A stretch of DNA of 64,000 nucleotides from Acholoe squamosa (Eukaryota; Annelida; Polychaeta; Phyllodocida; Polynoidae): positions 4,084,501 to 4,148,500 of the forward strand of contig OX439043.1 in the NCBI GenBank assembly GCA_949317995.1, given 5' to 3'. The notes below the pieces were generated by a model. That model worked only from the letters and a program-made list of their open reading frames with translations. It searched no databases and was not told the DNA's origin. Each line of letters begins with the position of its first letter. Within the stretch, counting starts at the first letter, position 1. Below are positions 10,501-19,227 of this stretch, piece after piece. Made by a program: the position numbers and the translations under genes.

Positions 10501-12055
10501 TCATTCGCTCGAATGTGGCGGGGGCGTTACACAAACCAAACGCCATGCGATCGAACTCGTAGAGCCCCCTCTGGTAGGAAAAAGCGGTTTTCTCGACGTC
10601 GTCGGGATTCATCCCGATCTGCCAATATCCAGATTGGAGATCGAGACAACTAAACCACTTGTTCCCTCCTAGGGCATCCAAGGATTCGTCGATGCGCGGG
10701 AGGGGGTAAGCATTTTTCTTAGTCACTCCATTCAGACATCGATAATCGACGCAGAATCTCATGGTCCCATCCTTCTTCGTCACCATCTGGACGGGACTGG
10801 ACCAGGGACTAGTACTTGGCCTAACCACCCCCGTATCCAACATCTCCTTAAGTTGTTCATCCGCCGCAGCCTTCTTGCTGAGCGGAATCCTTCTATAAGG
10901 GACTCGGATAGGTTGTGCGTCACCCGTGTCGATGTTATGCAGACATCGATCGGTGCGCCCTAACGGCTCATCTGGGGATTTAAAGACATCCACATGTTTA
11001 CGTAGCAAGGCGGACAGCTTCAGTCTTTCCTCTGGCTGGGTCAGGTGGGTGTCGCCATACATGTCTAACAGCCAGGTAGGGAGCTCCCCCGTGTGGGTGC
11101 TCGCGATTTCTGCCGTCTCGATGTCTGCAGCTTCTTGCTCGAGACGCATCATCACGGATCCTACCTCCGGTGACGAGAGTTCACCGTTTCTGTCAGCATA
11201 CTGTATAGTACCGACCACCTGGCCTTTCTCCAGGACAATGTCTCGATTCAGTGGATTACAGACGGGAAACACTGTTCGACGAACATTGCTGACAAGGGCA
11301 GCCTCACCAACCAACCCAAAACATCTCAGAGTGTTCAGGTCGGGTTCGACTATGCCCTGTCGGTCTCTTTCCAGACCTTCGGATTTTACCAAGACATCAC
11401 ACCGATGTCTGGCAGGTATCCTAGTGGTCTGTGCTACTGAGGCTATCGATGACACTCTCTTCAGTTTACACTGATGGTGCTCTTCTACCGGCTCGGTCAT
11501 GACCAATTGACCCGTCCTTGGGTTCAGGATCATACCGTATAATGCCGCGAAGTCGAGCCCCAGAATGCCATCGTCAGCCACATCGGCCACTATTGGGCTA
11601 AACACATAGTGGGTCGATGCAACCTTAAGAGGTAGAACCAATCGACCATAGGTCCGCATTTCGGCTCCAGACGCAGTGCACGCCGTTATTCCCTCGTAGA
11701 GATTATCTGACGGCACCACTAACGTTTTCGCGAGTTCCCGAGAGACAATGGTGTGGCTGGCACCAGTATCTATCAGGAAGTCCAGAGAACGCCCTCGAAT
11801 CTCTGCAGACAGGTACCATCGTTTCCCCGACAAGGGGGCGGTTCCTGCTAGCATTCTCAACCCTACGTCAGTACTCAGATCGATCCCCCTCTTCTTCAGA
11901 AAAGAGAGACAGGGATCATCTGAGGGAAGCTCTGTTGCGCAGACTCTGGCCAGCTGCCGCATCAGGGCTTCTCTCCCGGCGTCGACTTTCACTTTCGATC
12001 CAGTCGAACCCTCGACCTCGGAGTTCGGGCTGCCAGCGCCCTGTTCCTTGGCCAT
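7559..12055 (-). CDS. pol: Gypsy Pol polyprotein: protease, reverse transcriptase, RNase H, integrase, AT-hook tail
   Basis: 1498 codons from the first ATG; the frame is open back to 12271 and overlaps the gag end, so a Gag-Pol fusion is likely. Domains in order: aspartic protease DTGAS (96-100); RT with LDLQSGYWQI (D462) and YLDD (534-537); RNase H with D689, E732, D757 and D803; integrase zinc finger H924-x4-H929...C969-x2-C972; integrase core D1001, D1061, E1097 (D-D-35-E) and a GPY/F-type module around 1234-1250. The ~250-residue Arg/Lys-rich tail lacks a recognisable chromodomain but carries KRRRGRPARR (about 1349-1358), a canonical AT-hook. All catalytic residues are present and the frame is intact, so the enzyme set could be functional. 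It makes and integrates the cDNA of the element. Confidence 0.95.
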   Translation of the reverse strand: MAKEQGAGSPNSEVEGSTGSKVKVDAGREALMRQLARVCATELPSDDPCLSFLKKRGIDLSTDVGLRMLAGTAPLSGKRWYLSAEIRGRSLDFLIDTGASHTIVSRELAKTLVVPSDNLYEGITACTASGAEMRTYGRLVLPLKVASTHYVFSPIVADVADDGILGLDFAALYGMILNPRTGQLVMTEPVEEHHQCKLKRVSSIASVAQTTRIPARHRCDVLVKSEGLERDRQGIVEPDLNTLRCFGLVGEAALVSNVRRTVFPVCNPLNRDIVLEKGQVVGTIQYADRNGELSSPEVGSVMMRLEQEAADIETAEIASTHTGELPTWLLDMYGDTHLTQPEERLKLSALLRKHVDVFKSPDEPLGRTDRCLHNIDTGDAQPIRVPYRRIPLSKKAAADEQLKEMLDTGVVRPSTSPWSSPVQMVTKKDGTMRFCVDYRCLNGVTKKNAYPLPRIDESLDALGGNKWFSCLDLQSGYWQIGMNPDDVEKTAFSYQRGLYEFDRMAFGLCNAPATFERMMEEMLRGLLGKSCLVYLDDIIVFGKTTDEAMANLAEVFNRIRAWGLKLKPKKCQLFRTSVEYLGRIVSEQGIEANPGKISDVMTWARPTTVKEIRSFIGFCSYYREFIPRFAELVSPLQDLVIQKPKGSRGRYEAFAWTEKAEHAFVELKRSFRETPVLRFPTPDGRFILDTDASNTAIGAVLSQVQDGMEVPISFASNTLSKTQRNYCTTKRELLAVVVYTRKFRHYLYGGNFTIRTDHSSLKWLLNFKEAEGMMGRWLAHLSEFGLENSKIEHLSGAKHLNADGLSRIPVRLCQMSDCTDCGSHNAVLAAVSGLVDSRVGVAFWSLDELIDAQKADADIKRVAEWLVKGAKPTRPDVSIESAEVRKLVGQWPLLTFREGLLCRWKVEAGRARRTIQVVVPRQLRGEVLSFCHGHRTAAHFGRKRTLEKVKRRYYWPGMGKDIGRWVRHCPTCCLVKPGEGMGKSPLHQELFGVRFGRIAMDIISGFAPTPNKNTCMLVIQDYFTKYVRAIPLPNHTAETCAEAFVNEWVLTFGVPLLLHSDQGREFESRLFSEMCEYLTIVKQRTNPYRPQSDGQVERFNRTLIQSLTMLVDKHMDDWDEQAKYVVSAYNSSEHSSTGCSPNMMVFGEEILMPADVIFGSIENPLEVPCSVTFVEQLRDRLRESYSMVRENLGKSAERQKVGYDYGLKQRRYSVGEQVVRYHTPQAAMKLAPNWDGPLVVDSVLSESTLLLRSSRGRLQKSNVDRVRRWLGVELSQTVELLQPQLDDDSPSRRATKRAKSVSGQVEIEVERSRPEVQSKEQTKQGHRKRQQKARKLSEVEVLDASKPSKRRRGRPARRDKSKTSKQPLKGCRKPDPPSKVRTTEQTSHRNVSIEVKDQSLQSGPMTRARLKRQGSSKERSASVEDERKPRANTLAPASTPSQVMGGRRRRKRVNSPVGPATSKDGGLGGGDSNPPRGSTLVPVVKVKIRKSPRLNPTQ

Positions 12056-12255
12056 TGAGGCTTTTTCTACACCGACATCTTCGGAACCCGACCGGTGATC
12101 AACCGGTGCCGCTGTGGTAAAGGGCTGGGACGGCCCTACCGGGACCTTACCTAGTTCCCTCGAATCTACTGTCGTCTGATCAGGAGTGCCAGAGGTGCTG
12201 ATACCTTGGCTTTTCGATGGTCGGGCAGCTCGATTGCCACGTCGAGCCGCCCGCC

Positions 12256-14382
12256 TCAGTTTTCCGTCGCGTCAGGTGGTAGTCCTTTAATCGGCTCGGG
12301 GCAAGTTCGTGCGAAATGCCCCTGCTTCTTGCAGTTCCAACACTTGGCGTCGGACGGAGGGGTACTCGGCTTCTCCGAGCTAGTACCAGGGACATCCCCC
12401 CCCTCGATAACCCTGAGTAAATTCTTCAATTGACTCAGCGAGAAGGTCTGCTCCTGTACCTTGGGTTTGGAGGCCTTGTTTGGTGTTTTCGATTTACCAG
12501 CGGATTTCTGACCTTTCTTAGTCTTACTCCCCGCCCCGGGCTTCGAGTATGAGGAGACTTCGCCCTGTCCTTCCTCAACCAAAGCATTTGTCGAGGTAGG
12601 ATTCACCAACTTCGGCAGGAGTTGTCGTTTCCGCAACAACTCGTCTGCCAAGTCCATGAGATCCTTTAGGGACATGTAAGTACGCCACTCCCGAAGAACG
12701 TCTTGTTGTAAATCAACGTCATACAATCCTCCTATGAACAACTGGTTGACTTTGGTTATGAGCCATTCAACCGAGAAGTCCACACCTGGATAGGCATCGC
12801 CGGCAAGACGTCTCAAAGCAAAGCCATAGGCTCTAATGCTTTCGTTCTTGCCTTGGCGTCTCTTCTCCATTGTAACAATGGGGTCTTGAAGGCTAGAAGT
12901 CATGGCTTCCGTTACCATGTCGACCAGTCCCTCCAAAGTCCCATCTCCATGCTCCTCCCATAGCCACACAGTATCAGCTGCAGGGCCATTCTGGAGTAAC
13001 ATGAGGAGTTGAGCTAATGCCATACTCGAGGTCCATACATTTACTCGACGGACGTGATTGAATCCGTGGTACCAACGGAGCCAATCGTCCTTCCATGTAA
13101 ATGGAGGGCACTCGACTGACCTAGTTCGGGCTGGTTCATGCCCGATAGAGGTATTTTCAAACATTCTGCTTGATCTCCTGACCTGATCAAGGGCGAATGT
13201 TGTGCCTCTTCTAGGTATTTGATGGTCCATCCCCATGTTTCTCATAGTCGTGTCTGCACGACTGTGATTCATCCCCCAGGGGTTACCAGACTCGGCGTCA
13301 CTCAGGCGTGAAGCTTCGAACCTGATATCCCTATATTTGGGTGGATCAACATGTTGTTGGGTCGTGATAGGGGTCGAGAACTGCCCGATCACTTCACTTA
13401 GACCATCGGTGCGCGGCATTGAAGGAATTGGTTGGGTCCGGCGCGACCTCGAATCCACTTTCGAGATGTCGTCGATTGCTCCCACCATTCTATCTATCTC
13501 CGCTTGCTGTTTCGAACGTTCCGCCTGTCTTAATTCCGATACTAGGAATTCCAGGCGGGCATGTTCGGGTTTCGAGAGATCTCGTTGCTCGCTGATGGCA
13601 AAGAGTTGCTTGGCCTCCTTCATGGCATGGTCAAGCCACTCTCTGTAGTCAGGGTTTTCGACTAGATCCCCTTGAGTAGCAACTCTAGTAGTGCTGCATT
13701 CACTACTTTGTTGCTTATCTCGAAGTCTAGCGGTACGCAATTTCGATTCCGTCTGCTCCTTCAGACGTTCTTCGAGTGCGAGTTCATCACGAACTTCTTT
13801 ATTCACCCTGGCTTCATCAGCCTTTCTGCGAGACAATATCTCTCGTCGGAGCTCATCGATTTCACCACGTATGGCTCCCAAAGTGTCCGAATCCTTCTGA
13901 TCTTTCAGTGACTGGGCTACTAGGGATTCAGACTTCAAGGAATTAAGCTCGGCCTCATGCCTCGCTTTTTGTTCCATTAAGACCTGATATTCCGCCATTT
14001 TGTTTGCGTGTTCGATTCGTTCCTCACAGCGACGACGCATTTCTGCCTCGTCCCTGGCTCGAGCATCCTCGTCAGCTTGCATCTGACAGAGTAACGACTC
14101 CCGTTCCTGACGTAGCTCTTTCACCTGCTTTTCATAAGCCGTTAGGTGCTCAGCTACTTCTTCAGTATGCTCGGCTGATTGTTGGTTCAACTTATGCCAC
14201 AACTCTTGCAGTTGTTCCTCCAACATAGTCTTTTCTACTTCTTGTAGTTTCAACTTATGTTTAAGGGACGTCTGCTCGTGCTGGGCATCCCGAAAAGCGT
14301 TTCGAGCTCTCTCGACACATTCTCGGCGGCTTGTAGCAAGGCGATCGATCTTTGCTTTTAGCGATCCATTGCTGTCAACCGA
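12256..14382 (-). CDS. gag: Gypsy Gag, main part: coiled-coil, capsid-like region and zinc knuckle
   Basis: The frame opens after TAG 14383-14385 and runs to TGA 12256-12258. A TTG at 14251-14253 is the first plausible non-ATG start, otherwise it is read as a continuation of the upstream frame. The first ~250 residues are charged heptad-like coiled-coil. A capsid-like retrotransposon Gag region follows (Trp-rich segment WKDDWLRWYHGF through the helical stretch ending in a LADELLRKRQLL motif), then a Lys-rich linker and one CCHC zinc knuckle, CWNCKKQGHFARTC, 28-15 residues before the end. It forms the particle and binds genomic RNA. The N-terminal part lies in another frame at 14358-14993. Confidence 0.85.
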   Translation of the reverse strand, partial: SVDSNGSLKAKIDRLATSRRECVERARNAFRDAQHEQTSLKHKLKLQEVEKTMLEEQLQELWHKLNQQSAEHTEEVAEHLTAYEKQVKELRQERESLLCQMQADEDARARDEAEMRRRCEERIEHANKMAEYQVLMEQKARHEAELNSLKSESLVAQSLKDQKDSDTLGAIRGEIDELRREILSRRKADEARVNKEVRDELALEERLKEQTESKLRTARLRDKQQSSECSTTRVATQGDLVENPDYREWLDHAMKEAKQLFAISEQRDLSKPEHARLEFLVSELRQAERSKQQAEIDRMVGAIDDISKVDSRSRRTQPIPSMPRTDGLSEVIGQFSTPITTQQHVDPPKYRDIRFEASRLSDAESGNPWGMNHSRADTTMRNMGMDHQIPRRGTTFALDQVRRSSRMFENTSIGHEPARTRSVECPPFTWKDDWLRWYHGFNHVRRVNVWTSSMALAQLLMLLQNGPAADTVWLWEEHGDGTLEGLVDMVTEAMTSSLQDPIVTMEKRRQGKNESIRAYGFALRRLAGDAYPGVDFSVEWLITKVNQLFIGGLYDVDLQQDVLREWRTYMSLKDLMDLADELLRKRQLLPKLVNPTSTNALVEEGQGEVSSYSKPGAGSKTKKGQKSAGKSKTPNKASKPKVQEQTFSLSQLKNLLRVIEGGDVPGTSSEKPSTPPSDAKCWNCKKQGHFARTCPEPIKGLPPDATEN
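12259..12265 (-). promoter_or_regulatory. Possible -1 frameshift site GGAAAAC at the gag/pol overlap
   Basis: On the coding strand GGAAAAC sits immediately before the gag TGA (12256-12258). Here the gag and pol frames overlap (12259-12271) and pol lies in the -1 frame. It is not a perfect X XXY YYZ heptamer (the first triplet is GGA), so slippage is inferred from position. Confidence 0.4.
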
Positions 14383-14993
14383 CTACGCTCGATCTCTGAC
14401 TTCGTTGCAAGCAAGGACTCCTTTTCGCTAGAGAGCTGCTTGACCTTCTCTTGAAGATCAGTAAGCTCTCTATTTGCGATCTGAGTCTTGTTCGAAGCCT
14501 CCAACGCCTGCTGCCTAAGCTGTTCCAACTTCAGCTCTATTTCTGTACTCTTCTCCTGAGCTTTCATGGTGTTACTCGCGAGAGCATCCAACTGTTGGCG
14601 ACCCTGGCGCAGTTGTCGTTGCTGCTCTTGTAGCAACTCCTCGTTGAGTCCCCTGCCACTGTCAATACTTCCTTGTATCGACACGGGCGAGGGACCCTCG
14701 AAGGACCAACTGCCAAGGCCCATTGGAGTTCCCACGGGCGAGGCTGATTTTTCTACATAGGACAAACTCTGTGTCCTCAAGAAGTTCTCAGCCGCCGGAG
14801 AGAGTTGAGTCGATACTCGCCAATTGAGTAGCCGGCTCCTTTGATACAGGCCCAACGGGTCAGACGATGGACCTAATATCAGCGAGTGGTTCAAACCACC
14901 ACCAATTAGTGGATCATTCCTATCCACTAAAGGGCCTGTAGTCACTTGATGTTGATGATTGGGGTCATCATCTTCATCCAAGTGACCCTGCAT
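14358..14993 (-). CDS. gag: Gypsy Gag, N-terminal part, in a different frame (frame break)
   Basis: 211 codons from the ATG at 14991-14993, which lies 60 bp inside the 5' LTR. The first ~120 residues are low-complexity and acidic to neutral, then a coiled-coil continues in character into the next frame. The frame ends at TAA 14358-14360, while the main Gag frame is open from 14382. The two overlap by about 25 bases and differ by -1 (or +2). A single-base indel in an otherwise intact gag is the simplest reading. Programmed shifting is possible, but no classic slippery heptamer is seen here. Confidence 0.7.
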   Translation of the reverse strand: MQGHLDEDDDPNHQHQVTTGPLVDRNDPLIGGGLNHSLILGPSSDPLGLYQRSRLLNWRVSTQLSPAAENFLRTQSLSYVEKSASPVGTPMGLGSWSFEGPSPVSIQGSIDSGRGLNEELLQEQQRQLRQGRQQLDALASNTMKAQEKSTEIELKLEQLRQQALEASNKTQIANRELTDLQEKVKQLSSEKESLLATKSEIERSRLTAMDR

Positions 14994-15040
14994 GTCGAAC
15001 TTAAGCTCGCAGTACCTATGCGGACTAAAGTTAACAACTG

Positions 15041-15052
15041 GTCACGGCACCA
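15041..15052 (-). promoter_or_regulatory. Primer binding site matching tRNA-His 3' end
   Basis: On the minus strand TGGTGCCGTGAC begins one base inside the 5' LTR end. Animal tRNA-His ends GTCACGGCACCA, so all 12 bases pair; the next base diverges. This is the expected place for the minus-strand primer. Confidence 0.75.
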
Positions 15053-15053
15053 G

Positions 15054-15521
15054 TGTAGCGTTCTACCCCTCGATGTTATATCGAATCTTTCGATAAACAA
15101 CGAAGAACAACTATTCAGGTTCCAGTTAAAACTTTATTGTCTAATAACACATAGGCATCAGCCGTTCTCGATCACAGTTACAGGTGGCAGAGTTTGAACT
15201 CTATTGCAGGTTCGACACTAGGCCTTCTAGTGTCTAGAGTTAATATTCCACATGAACCCCCTCTGTGCAGGAGCACAGAGGAGTATTAGAATATGGTAGC
15301 CGGGCAGCCGCCGACCATTGCTCACAATGGTCAGTCGGGGCTGGACTGACCCTGAGGAAGGCCGTACAACGGCCTTATATACACCGGAGTCGAGGGCCAC
15401 GTGACCAAGTGGTGACGTGGCGCTGGACTCCAGCGCCCCCAGGCGTCGGGTAATAGAGGTGCTCTCGACGTCGCCCACGAGGACCACGAAGGTACCTCGA
15501 AGATGACGCGGGACCACCACA
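15054..15521 (-). repeat. 5' LTR of the Gypsy element
   Basis: 468 bp. It appears identical to 2579-3046, which implies recent insertion or gene conversion. It has the same TATA box, hairpin series and poly(A) signal. The host flank CACC follows at 15522-15525. Confidence 0.95.
15374..15383 (-). promoter_or_regulatory. TATA box of the Gypsy 5' LTR
   Basis: The minus strand reads TGTATATAAGG. It lies about 140 bases into the LTR from its U3 end and about 240 bases upstream of AATAAA (15133-15138). Transcription would start roughly 25-30 bases downstream (about 15345-15350), just ahead of the first R-region hairpin at 15313-15332. Confidence 0.65.
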
Positions 15522-15639
15522 CACCCATATAGCAAAATCACAGAGTAACTCAGAGACAAACGAGCCATTGTACATGAATTAGTTTGTTTTTCCGGTCCTC
15601 GGAAAAATTTGTCTCAAATCCCCCCCCAAAAAAAATTGT

Positions 15640-16300
15640 ATGTTGCACACGAGATTGTACGCTTGTACCCAATTTGCACACTAAAATTGTATGTTGCACA
15701 CCAGATTGTATGCTTGTACCCAATTTGCACACTAAAATTGTACGTTTGCACACCAGATTGTACATTTGTGCCCGATTTGCACACTAAAATTGTATGTTTG
15801 CACACCAGATTGTATGTTTGTACCCAATTTGCACACTAAAATTGTATGTTTGCACACTAGATTGTAAGTTCGTACCCAATTTGCACACTGAAATTGTATG
15901 TTGCACATTATACTGTATGTCTGTACCCAATTCATACACTAAATCGGATTTTTTTACAAAAATCAACATTTTCCATGTGTAACCAAGCTGTACGCAAAAT
16001 TATATATGTGCATACAGAAATTACCAATTGAACGCAAAATTATATATTGGCATACTAAAATTGTGAATTGAATGCGAAATTGTACATTTGCACACTAAAA
16101 TTGCCAAATGAACGCGAAATTGTATATTTGCACACTAAAATTGCCAAATGAACGCTAAATTGTATATTTGCATACTAAAATTGCCAAATGAACGCGAAAA
16201 ATATATATTTGCATACTAAATTTGTCAATTGAACGCAATTACACGCGAAATTGTAAATTTGCACACTAAAATTGTCATTTATGTTCAATTTGCACACTAA
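15640..16300. repeat. AT-rich imperfect tandem repeats built on TTGCACACTAAAATTGTA
   Basis: Two consecutive repeat regimes share the core TTTGCACACTAAAATTG. From 15640 to 15930 the period is about 51-52 bp (…ATTGTATGTTTGTACCCAA…). From about 16020 to 16290 it is about 40 bp (…GAACGCGAAATTGTATATT…). Short frames inside are products of the repeat and are not called. Confidence 0.75.
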
Positions 16301-17934
16301 ATTGAACATTAATGCCAAAATTGTACGCTATTTGCCAAATTGTATGTTGTACATAAAAATGGAAAATTGTACCCAAAATTGATGATACATAAGCAAATAC
16401 ACCCAGGTATGGTAAGATATAGAATCTCGGAAATGTACTTATACCCAGGAGAAATTGTTTATACTGACAAAGCTCTACCACAAAATTGCATTTGAAGCAC
16501 TCCCCATTACTTCAAATCCTCTTACAACAGTATAACTCCAAATAAGGTGAAAATATATATATATTGTACATTCCCTCGGCGAAATGACGGAGTTTCGCAT
16601 TCTCTCGGGGGAGAGGGAGTATTCTATGATATACCATTTTATTATTCCATAAATTGTAACATATTACTGTATTAATCAAAGAATATCTATGAAATTAATA
16701 CATAGGTTGGTTCTAAGAGCTATAAGAGCGCTCAAACTTTGTATAAGAGCGTTCATGCCCCACTGCACACCAGCCAGGTCGGCTACAACACACTTTATGA
16801 CATCAAAGACTCCGACCTAATGGTTCACTGCACAATATAATAAAAATGAGGGTCTCAGTGTGCGACCTCATGGTTCAGTGCACAAACTAATAACTTGTAA
16901 GTGAATGCAACCGGCCGTCACGGGTGCCTGAGCACCGCTGACGCCGTCATGAGTGTCTGAGCACTCTAATAACTGAACAATGGGTTACATAAGCACGACG
17001 CCATAACCGTCCGGTCACTCTAGCGTCGCTCCTGAGCAAGCTAGGTCAAATATCAAAGCATTTATGGAAAGCCCATAATTAGACGGTCAAAATGAGCCCA
17101 AGATCAAGGCGGAACTCCCATTATTAAGGAAGTTACGCCATGGAGACTGAATCGACCTCCGAGTGCACTACAGACAAACCGGCACGAGTTATGCACCTAT
17201 CCAGCAAGCATTATAAACTTGGCATATTCAACTCCGCGCATGCGCAAAATGGCGGTTATAGCGGCGTAAACGACCGAGATATGAGGGTCTGAAGTTACAG
17301 AACCGACCAAGACAAAGGGGGACACAGCGGCGCCCATGGGGGTCCTTTGTGGACCCAGTGACACATGAAAGCCTCCCCTCAAACAATTGCAGAGTTAGGC
17401 AGATGCTACTGGCCCCAGTCAGTCTGGAGGTGCTTTTCCAAGATTTGCTACAAATAGCCTGTCTGCACCTCCTAGAGGACAGAACACCAAGAACCGCTCC
17501 AGAGGTAACATCTCCAGTCATCTCCTGCTACCTGCTATACCACTGCACTATGGTGAAACTATGCTAGACAGGCATTGGTTTCCATCATTAGTGGCCAGAG
17601 GGTATCTTCCTCAAGACATCCACCAGAGGGTAAAGTTATTCATTATTACATTATTCCTCTAAGCAGCAGGTCAGGAGCTAGGTGTGGGAACCCACCTAGA
17701 ACTATGCTGGACATTGTATTATTATTACCTCACAGGTGGAGTGGAACAGAACATTATACTCTATGAACTATTGTATATTTACTGTATGTGCAAAATACCT
17801 ACATACTAACTACTGTGTGATTGATATTTCTTATATGTTGCCTAAAGCTGAATAAACCAGTAATAACTGGAAATAACACTATTTATAAGAGCCTGTTGGA
17901 TTTACACTATATACCACTAGTCATATGATATTTC
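16301..17934. other. Intergenic DNA with promoter-like and 3'-end-like signals
   Basis: No supported coding frame. A short duplicated word (GTCACGGGTGCCTGAGCACC and its near copy) occurs near 16919-16970. An NRF1/YY1-type cluster lies at 17236-17255. A + strand AATAAA sits at 17851-17856 in a context (GCTGAATAAACCAG) like the 3' end of a retroelement LTR, but no LTR partner was found. Confidence 0.4.
17236..17255 (+). promoter_or_regulatory. NRF1 palindrome next to a YY1-like site
   Basis: GCGCATGCGC (perfect NRF1 core) is followed directly by AAAATGGCGG (YY1-like, with an ATG). In animals this pairing marks TATA-less start sites. The ATG frame closes after five codons, so a first exon would have to splice early. 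Confidence 0.4.
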
Positions 17935-18828
17935 TCATATGACAACTTGATCATGCACAATTACTAGTATGACAGTAGATCCTCTTACGTAGCAGTTAAT
18001 GCCTTTAGACTTAGCCAGTGCTTGGATTGAACGTAGATTTCTTTGCATTTTTTTTTCCTCGGGGGAGATGTCATCTGCTAAGTGTACACCTTTCCAGGTC
18101 ATATTGTTTTTCAGGTTTTTTACACTCCCAAAGATCTGTGTCTTGTAGTGTAGTGCTGAGAATATAGGTCTGGGTCTGGGCCTGAAGTTTGGGATTTTTC
18201 TCTGGTGAGGTGTAGGTGCTTGCTTCTTTCCTTTTCTGTATAAGGCATCTGCTACTGAGCTGTTTAAGCTTAGACCAACATCATTTATTAATTGGTCGAG
18301 TGTATCCCTTAAGGATCCAGGAGTGTCTTCACTTACTCCCTCAATCAGTAATGTTCTCTTTTTTTTGTCACTGTCAAATTTTGCAAATTGTTCAGCGAAT
18401 TTGTCGGAGCTTTCTTGAATTTTCGTTATTTCTTCTTCAGCTTTAACAATTTTATCACTATATGTAGATAGTGAGTTTGACACTGAGGAGCATTTTTCTT
18501 CGAGTTCTTGAATCGTCTTAGTTGGTGTATCGGAGAACCCATTTGGGCCGAATAGTCTAGCCTCCATTCCCTGAAGTATACGAACTGTACCTCTATTTAT
18601 TCCTTTTTGAGAGGTAATACGGTCCTCTAGTTCATTTATTTTGTCGACCAAAGTTTTTGTAGAGGCTCTGTAGTCTAATCTGGGTAGGAATTTAGCTTCC
18701 TCCTCGAGATTTTTACCATTTTCCACTCGCAAATTTGTATTTTTCGCCTTGCCGGAAGTGCCCTGCGCCATGTTGGATTCGGGCTGCAAGTGTGGGTTTA
18801 GTTTCGTACTTCGTGTACGTCTCGACAT
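17935..18828 (-). CDS. LINE ORF1p-like RNA-binding protein, ORF2 absent
   Basis: 297 codons from the ATG at 18826-18828. The layout is a basic N-terminus, a long coiled-coil (about 55-160), then an RRM-like segment (about 165-215, KKRTLLIEGVSE start) and a basic C-terminal domain ending in a hydrophobic strand. This is the coiled-coil/RRM/CTD plan of L1-type and related LINE ORF1 proteins, which coat LINE RNA and assist target-primed reverse transcription. The frame is intact. Downstream on the minus strand (below 17935) no endonuclease or RT is found, so this is either a 5' LINE fragment, which is unusual because LINEs normally lose their 5' end, or a separated gene. A YY1-like GATGGCGCCGCC upstream at about 18990-19003 (minus strand) fits a LINE 5' UTR. 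Confidence 0.65.
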   Translation of the reverse strand: MSRRTRSTKLNPHLQPESNMAQGTSGKAKNTNLRVENGKNLEEEAKFLPRLDYRASTKTLVDKINELEDRITSQKGINRGTVRILQGMEARLFGPNGFSDTPTKTIQELEEKCSSVSNSLSTYSDKIVKAEEEITKIQESSDKFAEQFAKFDSDKKKRTLLIEGVSEDTPGSLRDTLDQLINDVGLSLNSSVADALYRKGKKQAPTPHQRKIPNFRPRPRPIFSALHYKTQIFGSVKNLKNNMTWKGVHLADDISPEEKKMQRNLRSIQALAKSKGINCYVRGSTVILVIVHDQVVI

Positions 18829-19227
18829 TCAGTCAATTCGAATTTTACAAATTGGTCTTTAACATACCAGTTTTCAACTGCTAGAATGATCTTATCATAA
18901 GGACAATGGCTAAGGCTTAGAATGGAGGTTTAAGTGTAGTAGTTTTCCTGTTGAACGGTGTCCGAGAGCGAAATGTCAACAAACCAAGGGCGGCGCCATC
19001 TGGGATTTCTATTGCGAAGCCACTGTCAAGTCGAGGAGTTTTCATCAAATCCTTTGCAGTTCAGGTATAAAAGTAGAATTTATGTATCTCTGTGGGTCCA
19101 GGTAGTGTTTACATACCGTGTCCTAAAGAAATATAGGTTGTCGATGTCTATTACTCATAGTACGGCTGTTATTTTCCGGAGCCTACCAGCGTACGTGTTC
19201 TAGCCCGGTGCCATAGTTTCGCACTTG
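18829..19227. other. Probable 5' leader of the ORF1-like gene, then array boundary
   Basis: No coding frame is supported. The minus strand contains a YY1-like site near 18990-19003. The 35-bp array begins abruptly at 19228. Confidence 0.35.

Larger units (their letters stand above)
2579..15521 (-). mobile_element. Ty3/Gypsy LTR retrotransposon, nearly complete, 12.9 kb
   Basis: Order along the minus strand: 5' LTR (15521-15054), tRNA-His-type primer site, gag in two frames, pol, a ~990-codon third ORF, polypurine tract, 3' LTR (3046-2579). LTR ends are TGT...ACA. The LTRs have equal length and no difference was seen by eye. CACC flanks both sides (2575-2578 and 15522-15525), giving a 4-bp target duplication, or 5 bp (ACACC) if the LTR is read one base shorter. 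The domain order protease-RT-RNase H-integrase is diagnostic of Ty3/Gypsy (Metaviridae-like). The element is longer than usual because of the extra ORF and roughly 1.5 kb of non-coding sequence around it. The insertion looks recent, although gag carries a frame break. Confidence 0.95.

Noticed and set aside
10926-11474. + strand 182-codon frame inside pol
   Set aside because: Antisense shadow of the conserved protease/RT coding region.
2579-15521. Chromodomain at the integrase C-terminus
   Set aside because: No aromatic-cage chromodomain pattern is visible after the GPY/F-type module. The tail is low-complexity and basic with an AT-hook.
17400-17930. Solo LTR ending near GCTGAATAAACC
   Set aside because: Only a poly(A)-like signal is seen. 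No TG...CA limits, target duplication or second copy in the window support an LTR call.
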